Below are positions 1 through 8,076 of a DNA stretch of 12,040 nt, piece after piece; the stretch's first letter is position 1; every line of letters starts with the position of its first letter. The DNA is from Chrysochromulina parva (Eukaryota > Haptophyta > Prymnesiales > Chrysochromulinaceae): the NCBI GenBank assembly GCA_002887195.1, contig PJAB01001817.1, positions 1 to 12,040 of the forward strand, read 5' to 3'. The position numbers and the translations under genes are program-made. Under the pieces are notes generated by a model. It was given only the letters and a program-made list of their open reading frames with translations. It did not search any database and was not told the origin of the DNA.

Positions 1-1224
<1,224 letters not shown>

Positions 1225-2607
1225 CTATCTATTCTTCGTCCAATCGTTCTCGGCGGTCATACCCTCCCGATACCACATCGTGGCGATCCACTTCGTCCCC
1301 TTGCGGAGCGGGCAGCCGCTGTGTTCAGTGTACCCAGGGTCCATGCGGAACGGTCCCCCCTCGACCGTTGGCCTAAGCTTGTATCCAAAGAAGAGCATGT
1401 CGCGCTCGCGTGGCACCACCTTGATACCGGAGCGCGTGAAAAGGGTGTACCCACCCTTCTGGGCCACCTCGCAGTACGTGAGGCTCGTCGCGATGCGCGT
1501 GCCCTTCCGGTACGGGCCTCCGTGGCACTCGCCGTCGCAGTGCGGCCTGTACTGGTCGTCCCAATCCTTGTAATAGACCGAGTTGAGAGGCTCCTGCCCC
1601 TCGCCTTCGATGAGCTCCTCGTACTCGGCCACCTCGCGCGCGAAGGCGAACTTGCGCCGCACCACGCGCGTCACTATGTTCGACTCGTCATCGTAATCGG
1701 GATACATGTTGACGCTGTAGCTCTGCCGGTAGGCCGATTGCTGGCCAGAGCTGCCTCCAAAGACCACGGAGCGCTCCATATTAGGAATGGTCATCGAAGT
1801 CATGTGCTCGCACTCGTCTGTCGTTACAAAGTCGCGCACAATGTACACGGGCGGCTCCTCCCGCAGCACGTCTACCTGATAGCGCTCCAGCGGCAGTGGC
1901 GGCCTCCGAAAGCCAGCACGGCAGTCATTGCGCAGGCGCTTGTACGTGTGCCAGCTGTTGTCAGCCGAGGGCGTCGCGGCGCTCGTCTTGAAGTGAATCG
2001 CGTACACCGCCTTCTCGTCGTCGAGCGAGGTCGAATGGAACGTAAAGCCTGCGCACGCCTTGTGCAGCAAGCAAGCCTCCTGTGCCTGCGACACTGTCAT
2101 CCTTTGTGGCTCCGGCACGCTATGCTGCGGCAGCCACTTCTTGCCGACCCACAGCGCCTTCAAAGTATTGCCCTCCGGCAGGAAACCCTTCTTGTACGAA
2201 TACGGCACCGTCGCCTCCTCGCCAGCTGCGGCGCACGGGTCGGCGGGCTGATACTCCCACGTCATCGAGCGCAGAGGCTGTGAGCCTCCGTCCTCAAAGT
2301 CACACGAGTAGTTGCGCAGCAGATTCTTCAGAAGCTCCGACGTGGCGTGCCCCGCGCCATGTGCCCCAGGCTCGGGTGCAAGGGGATCGAGCACATGAGG
2401 CACGATCGGAAAGTACTCGTCCATGTCTGCGGATCTAGCCTCTTCTTGCTCACCCAAGAGCTGCTCCACGACGCAACCATGCCATTTTTCGCCCACCGTG
2501 GAGTTAAGGCTGAGCGCGCATGTTTCGCAGGCCTTCGTCACTCGATCAGCCTGCGGGTGGCCATCGCCCGCGTAGTAAGCAAGCGAGGTCACGAAGAAGA
2601 GCAACAT
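1225..2607 (-). CDS. Prolyl 4-hydroxylase-like 2-oxoglutarate/Fe(II) dioxygenase, secretory
   Basis: The predicted reaction is hydroxylation of peptidyl proline using 2-oxoglutarate, O2, Fe(II) and ascorbate, probably in the ER or Golgi on wall, scale or secreted glycoproteins. The protein has 460 residues and no introns. The first in-frame ATG is at 2607; the open frame extends to 2661 but only through a GTG. Residues 1-14 (MLLFFVTSLAYYAG) look like a signal peptide, and there are NST and NYS glycosylation sequons. Residues about 170-225 (AQEACLLHKACAGFTF ... WHTYKR) resemble an apple/PAN-type Cys segment seen in some algal hydroxylases. The catalytic C-terminus has HxD (H356, D358), distal H429 in EHSGCP, and K439 ten residues later, the spacing known for P4H alpha subunits. 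There is no KDEL-type tail. Closest family: P4Hc. The exact substrate cannot be told. Confidence 0.92.
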   Translation of the reverse strand: MLLFFVTSLAYYAGDGHPQADRVTKACETCALSLNSTVGEKWHGCVVEQLLGEQEEARSADMDEYFPIVPHVLDPLAPEPGAHGAGHATSELLKNLLRNYSCDFEDGGSQPLRSMTWEYQPADPCAAAGEEATVPYSYKKGFLPEGNTLKALWVGKKWLPQHSVPEPQRMTVSQAQEACLLHKACAGFTFHSTSLDDEKAVYAIHFKTSAATPSADNSWHTYKRLRNDCRAGFRRPPLPLERYQVDVLREEPPVYIVRDFVTTDECEHMTSMTIPNMERSVVFGGSSGQQSAYRQSYSVNMYPDYDDESNIVTRVVRRKFAFAREVAEYEELIEGEGQEPLNSVYYKDWDDQYRPHCDGECHGGPYRKGTRIATSLTYCEVAQKGGYTLFTRSGIKVVPRERDMLFFGYKLRPTVEGGPFRMDPGYTEHSGCPLRKGTKWIATMWYREGMTAENDWTKNR

Positions 2608-3410
2608 TGTATTTCTATGGGTGTGTTCGCATGTGGTTGTGTTCAGTGTGAATGAGGGCACCCCGCACCTTCCTCCCGCTCTCGTGCGCTCTATCGTGTT
2701 GTTGTTGTTGTGTTGACCTATGGCCGCGCACGGTGGCTCGGAGGCTGACTACAATGGGGTTTCTGAGGCATTGGGGGACTTGGGGGGACGTCGTGTTCGT
2801 TAACACTGGCTATACATCCCAACCGAGCCCATCCAATTGAGCCCAACAAACTGTGGAGCTGAGCGGTTTTTCTTCTGAGAAAAAGCGATCGGCTTAATAT
2901 GCCACCTAGAGAAGGCTGAGAGGGTCAGGGTGGTCGCGGGGAAGATAAGCGGGGGAAGAGATAACCGCAAACCGGGATCCGGGAACGTCTAATGTTGTCT
3001 AATGTAGCATATTGTCGTCGGCTTCACGTTCCACTCTAGCGTAACTGCAACCACTGGGATACATGATAAACTGAGCATGACATCTCTCGTGGCAGGGTGG
3101 ACGCTCGCCCCTTGTGTGTCGCTCATCTGGGTCCCTAAATCGGCCGTGTATGATGGCACAGCTGTCGTTCTGGTCGCCGCACGCACGGCGGGCTCCGCAG
3201 CACACCATCAATGGAGCGCAACCCATCTCCGTCGCGGGAGGGGTCAATCTTGTGGTCTGCGTGTCCTTTCTCTAGGACGGCCATGTCGTCTCGAACGGCT
3301 ATTGTAGTGGCGGCAGCGGCGAGAGCAGACGCGTGGGTCACGCACCTCATCGATGAGCACAAGGGCCTCCGCCTCAGTCCTCGTAGAGTTTCTGCAGTGC
3401 CACCGCAGGC
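2608..3410. other. Intergenic: hydroxylase promoter side and TFIIS 3' flank
   Basis: These 803 bp separate two minus-strand genes. I see no protein or RNA gene. There is a short GTT run (about 2697-2712), a 7-bp perfect hairpin TTTTTCT-TCTG-AGAAAAA at 2867-2884, and a short tandem repeat of GTCTAATGT near 2987-3006. The hydroxylase promoter should lie near 2608-2800 and the TFIIS polyadenylation region near 3400, but no core element is clear. Confidence 0.5.
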
Positions 3411-4556
3411 TCAGCAAAACTTCCAGCGGTACTCGCAGTTATTGCACGTGCACTTTTTGGTCGTCGGCTCGTCGGCAGAGCGCGTCTGCACCTCAACGTA
3501 CTCCGTCTTCATGGACTTGCAGCGCGGGCATTTGAGGATACCGTCTTGCGTCTCCTTGCCCGCGTACTGCTTATAGGTCTTCGAGTCCATGAGAGCCATC
3601 TTCGCATACTCGGTGTGGGCAGCGCGCTGCTTCTTCATCTCATCGCTCGCCATCTCGCGCACCTCCATAACCGCGAGATCGTTCACGTGCAGCTGGCCCG
3701 TCATCACCATACGGATGAACTCCGGGTTGTTCTTGTCCTTCAGGTTGAAGATGAGCGAGCGGAAGCGCGCCTTATAATCCTTTGTCGTGCCACCAAAGTG
3801 CGCGTTCATGTTGCTCTCCGCCTCCTCCGCCATCGCGGCCGTATCCACGTACTGTTCCCGCAGGTAGCGCGCGTTCGCCTCCTTGCCCACCTCGAAGGCA
3901 TCCTGCAGCTTCTCGCGCACCATGTCGCGCGTCTGGTCGCCCGTCTTGCTCGTGGAGCGCGAGGGAGCCGACACACTTATGCTGCTGCTTGCCGTGAGCG
4001 GCACGGGCTCGGGCTTCACCGCCGCCACCAGTCCGGAAGACGAGGGGCCAGATACCATCGGCTTGGTTTCTGCTGCTGCTGCTGCTGCTGCTGCGGCTGC
4101 TGCTGTTGCTGCTGCTGCTGCCGCCGCCGGCGCCGGCTCGACCGCCGGCTCGACCTTTGCGCCCGGATCCGGCTTCACCTCAGAGGCAGGCGCCTTAGCA
4201 GCCTTGGCCTGCGCCGCTGCCGCTGCCCACGAGTTCTTGAGCTTTGTTGCTAGTGAGTTGACCTTTCCATCATCGTGCTTGGTCAACTTTTGGACGGTGG
4301 CGCCAAGCTTGGACTCTGCAATATTCTGCGGATTCGTGTGCAGGCATGCGTCGGATGGGCGTCGTTCCAGCCTGGCAGGCTGGTCAGGGCAGCACCGCGT
4401 GCAGGGCGCGCGCACCTTGAGCTTGCCCTTGATATCGCTAGCCATCAGCGTCGTGAGGACATCAGCAATTTCGCCAGGCATATCGTTGGCTATTTTTTTC
4501 TGCAGTTGCTCATTGAGCCGCAGGCAGCCATCCATGGTGAGCACGTAGTCTTCCAT
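3411..4556 (-). CDS. Transcription elongation factor S-II (TFIIS)
   Basis: TFIIS binds stalled RNA polymerase II and stimulates cleavage of the backtracked RNA in its active site. Splicing a 90-nt intron (4326-4415) gives 351 residues, close to animal and fungal family lengths (about 300-310) plus an expanded linker. Domain order: an LW-type domain I (about 1-80, ending KVNSLATKLKNSW); a Lys/Pro/Ala linker with about 19 near-continuous alanines (114-132); central domain II (about 175-295, with YKARFRSLIFNLKDKNNP); zinc ribbon (311-351) with C313, C316, C341 and C344, the catalytic hairpin QTRSADEP (D332, E333), and the terminal WKFC. The C-x2-C-x24-C-x2-C spacing equals the human one. The first ATG is at 4556. 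The frame stays open to 4757 only from a GTG and overlaps the thioredoxin start, so I prefer 4556. It is divergent from the thioredoxin gene. Confidence 0.95.
   Translation of the reverse strand: MEDYVLTMDGCLRLNEQLQKKIANDMPGEIADVLTTLMASDIKGKLKVRAPCTRCCPDQPARLERRPSDACLHTNPQNIAESKLGATVQKLTKHDDGKVNSLATKLKNSWAAAAAQAKAAKAPASEVKPDPGAKVEPAVEPAPAAAAAAATAAAAAAAAAAAETKPMVSGPSSSGLVAAVKPEPVPLTASSSISVSAPSRSTSKTGDQTRDMVREKLQDAFEVGKEANARYLREQYVDTAAMAEEAESNMNAHFGGTTKDYKARFRSLIFNLKDKNNPEFIRMVMTGQLHVNDLAVMEVREMASDEMKKQRAAHTEYAKMALMDSKTYKQYAGKETQDGILKCPRCKSMKTEYVEVQTRSADEPTTKKCTCNNCEYRWKFC
4071..4130 (-). repeat. GCN trinucleotide repeat encoding polyalanine in TFIIS
   Basis: A near-pure TGC/TGT/CGG triplet tract on the plus strand is read on the minus strand as Ala7-Thr-Ala11 in the TFIIS linker. 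The codons are mostly GCA with a GCC/GCG end, so it is probably a slippage-grown microsatellite in a disordered linker. Length variation between strains is likely. Confidence 0.9.
4326..4415 (-). other. Short in-frame intron in TFIIS (phase 0)
   Basis: The donor is GTGCGC after codon 47 (Lys) and the acceptor is CCGCAG before AAT ATT. Removal joins DIKGKLK to NIAESKLG and restores the continuous LW-domain helix pattern. The intron is 90 nt, a multiple of three, and has no stop in frame, so retention would insert 30 residues, four of them Cys. A CTGAC-like branch sequence and a 7-bp perfect hairpin (4367-4383) lie inside it. Confidence 0.82.
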
Positions 4557-4745
4557 GACAAACGGCAAATTCACGGCCCTGAGCAAGGAGCTGATGAGCT
4601 CGACAGGCACCTTCGCGGTACGACAACTACGCGTGTGAACCAAACGAAACTTACTTCCCTCGTGTTTCCGGATAGTGTTGCGCCACGCCGAAGAAGTGTT
4701 CACGGTGTGCCTCGCTACAACGATCTCGATTTCTGGCTGATTACG
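4557..4745. promoter_or_regulatory. Probable bidirectional promoter, TFIIS / thioredoxin
   Basis: Only 189 bp separate the two divergent start codons, so both promoters and 5' UTRs must share this space. TCCGGATA (4667-4674, reverse complement TATCCGGA) lies 72 bp before the thioredoxin ATG and 111 bp before the TFIIS ATG. No TATA box is seen. The function is inferred from geometry. Confidence 0.6.
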
Positions 4746-5231
4746 ATGCGGCGCCACATGCTTCTGTCATTGCTCCTGCTCTCGTTGCAGAAGGCCTCCG
4801 GGTTCCTCGCGAGCAGCCCTGGCCTTGTCGGCAGCAGCAGCAGGGCGCCGCCGCGGCAGCGGCAGCTGCTGATGAAGGCCGTCCGGAAGGTCAACACCGC
4901 TGAATTTGAGGCGGAGATCCAGGACTGCTCCACGCCCATCGTTGTCGACATATACGCGGTGTGGTGCGGCCCGTGCCAGCTCATGGCGCCGCAGCTCGAG
5001 AAGGTTGCCGCCGAATACGGCGACAAGTGCCGCTTTCTGAAGATCGACTCAGACGAGGAGCCCGAGGTGGCCTCGGTGCTCAAGATCAATGGGCTGCCCA
5101 CAATCCTCTTTATCAACGATATGAGCGTCGTCGCGCGCGCGGAGGGCATGCTGATGGCCAAGGAGCTCCAGGAGCTCACTGACCACCATTTCTTTGCCGG
5201 TCCGGCGCCAAAGATCGAGGGCTTGGCGTGA
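4746..5231 (+). CDS. Plastid-targeted thioredoxin (Trx z-like?)
   Basis: This is a 161-residue dithiol oxidoreductase. The active site WCGPC is at residues 73-77 and the cis-Pro loop GLPT has Pro118. The core is single-domain thioredoxin size (about 45-150). The N-terminus is bipartite: a hydrophobic signal peptide (MLLSLLLLSLQKASG, residues 5-19) followed by Phe20 and a Ser/Arg-rich, acid-free stretch up to about residue 45. This is the pattern that sends proteins across the extra membranes of secondary plastids. The predicted cleavage is ASG/FLAS. From memory, WCGPCxLMA...LE, KIDSDEE and the RAEG segment resemble plant thioredoxin z, a partner of the plastid-encoded RNA polymerase, more than types m, f or x; treat this subtype as tentative. 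The ATG at 4746 is chosen because it starts the signal peptide; the ATG at 4758 is an alternative. Confidence 0.93.
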   Translation: MRRHMLLSLLLLSLQKASGFLASSPGLVGSSSRAPPRQRQLLMKAVRKVNTAEFEAEIQDCSTPIVVDIYAVWCGPCQLMAPQLEKVAAEYGDKCRFLKIDSDEEPEVASVLKINGLPTILFINDMSVVARAEGMLMAKELQELTDHHFFAGPAPKIEGLA

Positions 5232-5504
5232 GTTCGAGCGGCTCCCACACTCGCATCTCGGCCGAACCCCCGAGCCGTCGCGCACCCCGTACCGTGGGAG
5301 GAGTGCGTGTGTGTGGTTATGCGTACAACAATGCATGGACATGCTGAGGCTCTCTCCCGGGCGGGACAACATGCACCCGCTCAGTCCCGGGCGCGGTGCC
5401 GCCGCTCGTTTACGATTGCGAGGCTGCCGGCCCAGGCGCCGGGGCGGCGCGGGCGCGATAGAGTCAGATCCCCGATCCCCGATGGTAAAAGTTAACTGAC
5501 AACG

Positions 5505-5523
5505 CTGTTTTAATGTAAAACAG
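5505..5523. terminator. 8-bp perfect hairpin (3' flank of thioredoxin)
   Basis: CTGTTTTA, an ATG loop and TAAAACAG form a perfect stem about 275 bp after the thioredoxin stop. It is AT-rich in a GC-rich setting. It could be a 3' UTR or termination structure; this is weakly supported and based on symmetry only. Confidence 0.3.
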
Positions 5524-5890
5524 AACAAACACTAGGTTCTCGGGAACAAACAGTAAGCATCAAAGATCAATCTGCGGCACGCATAAATCGCACAGCGTCA
5601 TTGTCTCTATTAACTAGAGCGAGTAGCGTAGGAGCGATTAGTAACGAGCGTCAAACCAACGCAACGCAATTCCAATTGCGTCATACAGCGTCTTGAGCGT
5701 GCACGCTTCGGTAAACACCTTGGTAAATTCGCGTTTTGGGTTTTACGAGTGAAAAGTCGCACGGAACCACGGTCCCGGTCCGGCGGCGGCGCGGGGTCCG
5801 CGGGGCTGGCCGCTGGCGTGGGGCGGAGCGGCGAGCTCCTTTTGGTTTTGCTTTTGTTCCGGCGTCGCCGTGGACGCCGCGGCATATGCG

Positions 5891-5932
5891 CGCTTTATGC
5901 GCGCGCATTCGCGCTTTATGCGCGCGCATTCG
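5891..5932. repeat. 21-bp tandem duplication (two exact copies)
   Basis: Positions 5891-5911 and 5912-5932 are identical and are followed by the first bases of a partial third copy. The unit contains the self-complementary ATGCGCGCGCAT. The 21-bp length keeps any reading frame, but no supported gene covers it. It lies about 60 bp beyond the coiled-coil gene stop. Confidence 0.9.
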
Positions 5933-5993
5933 CGTTCAGCCGTTTTGGCTTTTGCGTAATTATTGCGTATTTTTGAGAATTTGACCCGCATAT

Positions 5994-7901
5994 CTAAGAT
6001 TTACGTATTGCGTCTTGCGTATGACTGCAAGGAAATGTTCCGTCAATTGCTCGGTCGCCATCCCGCCGCTCGGGCGATGCTGCCATAGGCAGCGGCGGCG
6101 GCGGCGGCGGCGGCAGCGCTTCAGCGCCACCACAGCTGCTGGCTGCAGTGCCCCACCACCACGGCGCCGCAGCCGACGACGAGGCATCGAGCGCTCTGCC
6201 CAGCTCGCTGCCGCTGGAGGCAAGTGTCGCGGTCAGCGGCGTCGCGGGCGACAGAGGCGGTGCCAGGCTCAGCAGCGCTTCCGCGGGCTTCGCCGACGCG
6301 CCGACGCCAAACCCTCCCACGGCCAGCCCGCCCGCGCCGCCACCGTCAGCAGCGCGGGGGTGGCCGGCGGCGTCGGCGCTCTCGCGGAGCATCGCGAAGC
6401 GCCCCCATTCGGCTTCCTTGGCGCCCGTCTGCTGGTCGAGCGCCTTTTGGCGCTCGAGGCGCAGCGCCACTTCGGTGCGGCTCGCGGCGGCCTGACCGCT
6501 GTGCGCAGAGCTGAGCGCTTCATCCACCAGGAGCGAGTGCACCTGTGCCTGCCGCTCCGCCTGTAAGCACCGCTCTCCGAGCTGCCGTGCGAGCGCATGC
6601 GCTTGCGTCACCGCCTCGTGCGCCTCGACGCGCGTCCGTCGCTCGCGCAGCTCGTACTCGGCGGCGCGCTGGTTCGACGCGTCGGCGGCCGCCTGCAGCT
6701 CGAGCTTGGCGGCCGCGAGCTCTGAGCGCGTCACCGTCCGGTCTCGCTCGATGACGGCCACCTGATTCAGCGCGAGCTGGCAGCGGGCCTCGGCGGCATC
6801 AGCGGCCGCGCGCAGCGTCTGACGTTCCTCTCTCATCAGCGCGATCACCTGCTGGTTGTGCTCTTCCTTGGCGCGCAGCGCGGCCTCGGCGGCGGCCGCC
6901 TCGCGCCGCGCCGCCTCCCGCTCAAGCGCGAGGGTGCTGCACTGCTTCTCGGCGGCCTTGAGCAGCTCAGCACATTTGATCGCCTCGTCGCGCGCGCGGC
7001 GCTCGGCGCGCTCGACGCGCTCCGCCGCGCCCTTGAGCTCGCACTGCGCGACCGCCAGCCCGCGCTCCGCCTGGCGCGCCTCGGCCTCGGCACATCGCCA
7101 GTCGGCCTGTGTCACCTCGAGCTCGTCGCGCAGGCTCGCGCACTGGCTTTCTGAAGCGCGGCGCAGCTCGTCGCATCGCGCCTCTGCGCGGTCCGCACGC
7201 GCGCGCTCGCTGTCGAGTTTTGCGCGCAGCCGCTCGCCTTCGAGGCGCGTGGCCTCTGTGCCCGCGAACGACGCGTCGCGCTCATCGCGCAGCATCGCCT
7301 CCCTCGCGTACGCCGCCTCCTCCCGTGCGCGCAGCATGGGCACCTTTTCGCGCTCCTGCTGGAGCTCGAGCTCGAGCTCGCGCACGCGATGCTCCGCCGC
7401 GTCGATCTGCGCAAGGAACGCACGACGCTCCGTCACGATCGCGCGGCCCGCGACTGGTCCGAGCGCACGCGCGACGAGCACGTGCGACGGCGCCTTCTCA
7501 GCTGCGGCGGCGGCCAGCGCAGAGGACTGCTGGTGCTGGTGCTGCTGCTGGGCGCCGCCGCCGCCAGAGTGACTAGCCGCCTTGAGCTGCTCGGCCCTGA
7601 GCGCTGCCATTGAGCTCACGTCCATGTCGCGACGGCTAGACGGCCAGCCAGCGGGTGCGTCCTTGCTGGCGGGAGCGGCTGGATGTGCAAACTGGCTGAG
7701 CGCGTTCGCTGCGGCCGCCGCTGCTGCTGCCGCTTGATCGGCCCTTGCCGCTGTGGCCTTGCGGCCGTATGCAGTGGAATCAAAGTTGGTGCGGTTGGCA
7801 GCCGTACCACCACCCGCCGTACCTACGCGCGGAGGATCACTTGGAAGCAGCACCATCGACGCGGCAGTTCGCTTCCAGCCTGAGCCGGTGCAGTCCGGCA
7901 T
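5994..7901 (-). CDS. Large alanine/arginine/glutamate coiled-coil protein, function unknown
   Basis: I do not recognise a family. The open frame gives 635 residues from the ATG at 7901; an ATG at 7856 (Met16) is an alternative. Residues 1-155 are low complexity, with Ala runs at 57-65 and 129-134 and a Gln/His patch at 118-125. Residues about 155-505 form a long uninterrupted helical coiled coil, rich in RAEARCDELRR-type heptads and in LELELQQERE. Residues 510-635 are Gly/Ala/Ser/Pro-rich, with WWWG at 581-584 and seven prolines at 597-603. There is no signal peptide or membrane span. The layout suits a structural, centrosomal or basal-body, or tether protein, but that is a guess. GC3 is very high. 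The last dozen codons are AT-richer and follow a TTTCCTTGCAG that could be a splice acceptor, so the C-terminus is uncertain. It is divergent from the BRCT-GNAT gene. Confidence 0.78.
   Translation of the reverse strand: MPDCTGSGWKRTAASMVLLPSDPPRVGTAGGGTAANRTNFDSTAYGRKATAARADQAAAAAAAAANALSQFAHPAAPASKDAPAGWPSSRRDMDVSSMAALRAEQLKAASHSGGGGAQQQHQHQQSSALAAAAAEKAPSHVLVARALGPVAGRAIVTERRAFLAQIDAAEHRVRELELELQQEREKVPMLRAREEAAYAREAMLRDERDASFAGTEATRLEGERLRAKLDSERARADRAEARCDELRRASESQCASLRDELEVTQADWRCAEAEARQAERGLAVAQCELKGAAERVERAERRARDEAIKCAELLKAAEKQCSTLALEREAARREAAAAEAALRAKEEHNQQVIALMREERQTLRAAADAAEARCQLALNQVAVIERDRTVTRSELAAAKLELQAAADASNQRAAEYELRERRTRVEAHEAVTQAHALARQLGERCLQAERQAQVHSLLVDEALSSAHSGQAAASRTEVALRLERQKALDQQTGAKEAEWGRFAMLRESADAAGHPRAADGGGAGGLAVGGFGVGASAKPAEALLSLAPPLSPATPLTATLASSGSELGRALDASSSAAAPWWWGTAASSCGGAEALPPPPPPPLPMAASPERRDGDRAIDGTFPCSHTQDAIRKS
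6092..6117 (-). repeat. GGC/GCC triplet run encoding polyproline
   Basis: The plus strand has about seven GGC units in a row. In the coiled-coil gene frame these read as seven CCG proline codons (LPPPPPPPLP). It is a slippage-prone microsatellite near the C-terminus. Confidence 0.85.
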
Positions 7902-8076
7902 TTCGGGTCCAAGCTGTGAAAAGGAGGTTTTGAAATTATCCGGAATTCGACGTGAAACTGTGCGGAATTCACTTTAGGATTCACACTCTTCCGCGCGAGC
8001 CTGTGATGTACGATTCAAAGTTTTCGCGAGGTATCGTCTACCCGCCAAAAGCGCAAAAATTGCCTTGACAGCACCG
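7902..8076. promoter_or_regulatory. Probable bidirectional promoter, coiled-coil / BRCT-GNAT
   Basis: About 175 bp separate the two divergent ATGs. It holds TATCCGGA (7937-7944, 36 bp before the coiled-coil ATG) and two copies of CGGAATTC (7941-7948 and 7963-7970) spaced 22 bp apart, roughly two helical turns. It is AT-richer than the flanking coding DNA. The promoter role is inferred from gene orientation. Confidence 0.55.

Larger units (their letters stand above)
5232..5993. other. Convergent intergenic region, repeat-rich
   Basis: These 762 bp lie between the thioredoxin stop and the coiled-coil gene stop. No gene is convincing. Contents: two CCCGGG-centred copies of TCCCGGGCG (near 5356 and 5385), a perfect 8-bp hairpin (5505-5523), an 18-bp near-palindrome (5664-5681), repeated TTGCGT/ACGCAA words, a GC-rich block (5760-5890) and a 21-bp tandem duplication (5891-5932). 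Both transcripts must terminate here. Confidence 0.6.

Noticed and set aside
1321..2283. 320-residue plus-strand frame opposite the prolyl hydroxylase
   Set aside because: It is a shadow of a gene with intact catalytic motifs; it is Arg/Leu/Ala-rich with no domain.
2608..2661. 18-residue N-terminal extension of the hydroxylase
   Set aside because: It starts at GTG. The ATG at 2607 begins a proper signal peptide.
4557..4757. N-terminal extension of TFIIS upstream of 4556
   Set aside because: It is open only from a GTG, contains no ATG, and overlaps the thioredoxin start. The extra residues do not look like TFIIS.
5885..5940. Possible CRISPR-like repeats
   Set aside because: The two 21-bp units are directly adjacent with no spacers, and the setting is eukaryotic with introns.
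5743..5991. 82-residue minus-strand frame containing the ECARIKR repeat
   Set aside because: The repeat is just the 21-bp tandem duplication read in frame. The rest is basic low-complexity with no domain or clear start context.
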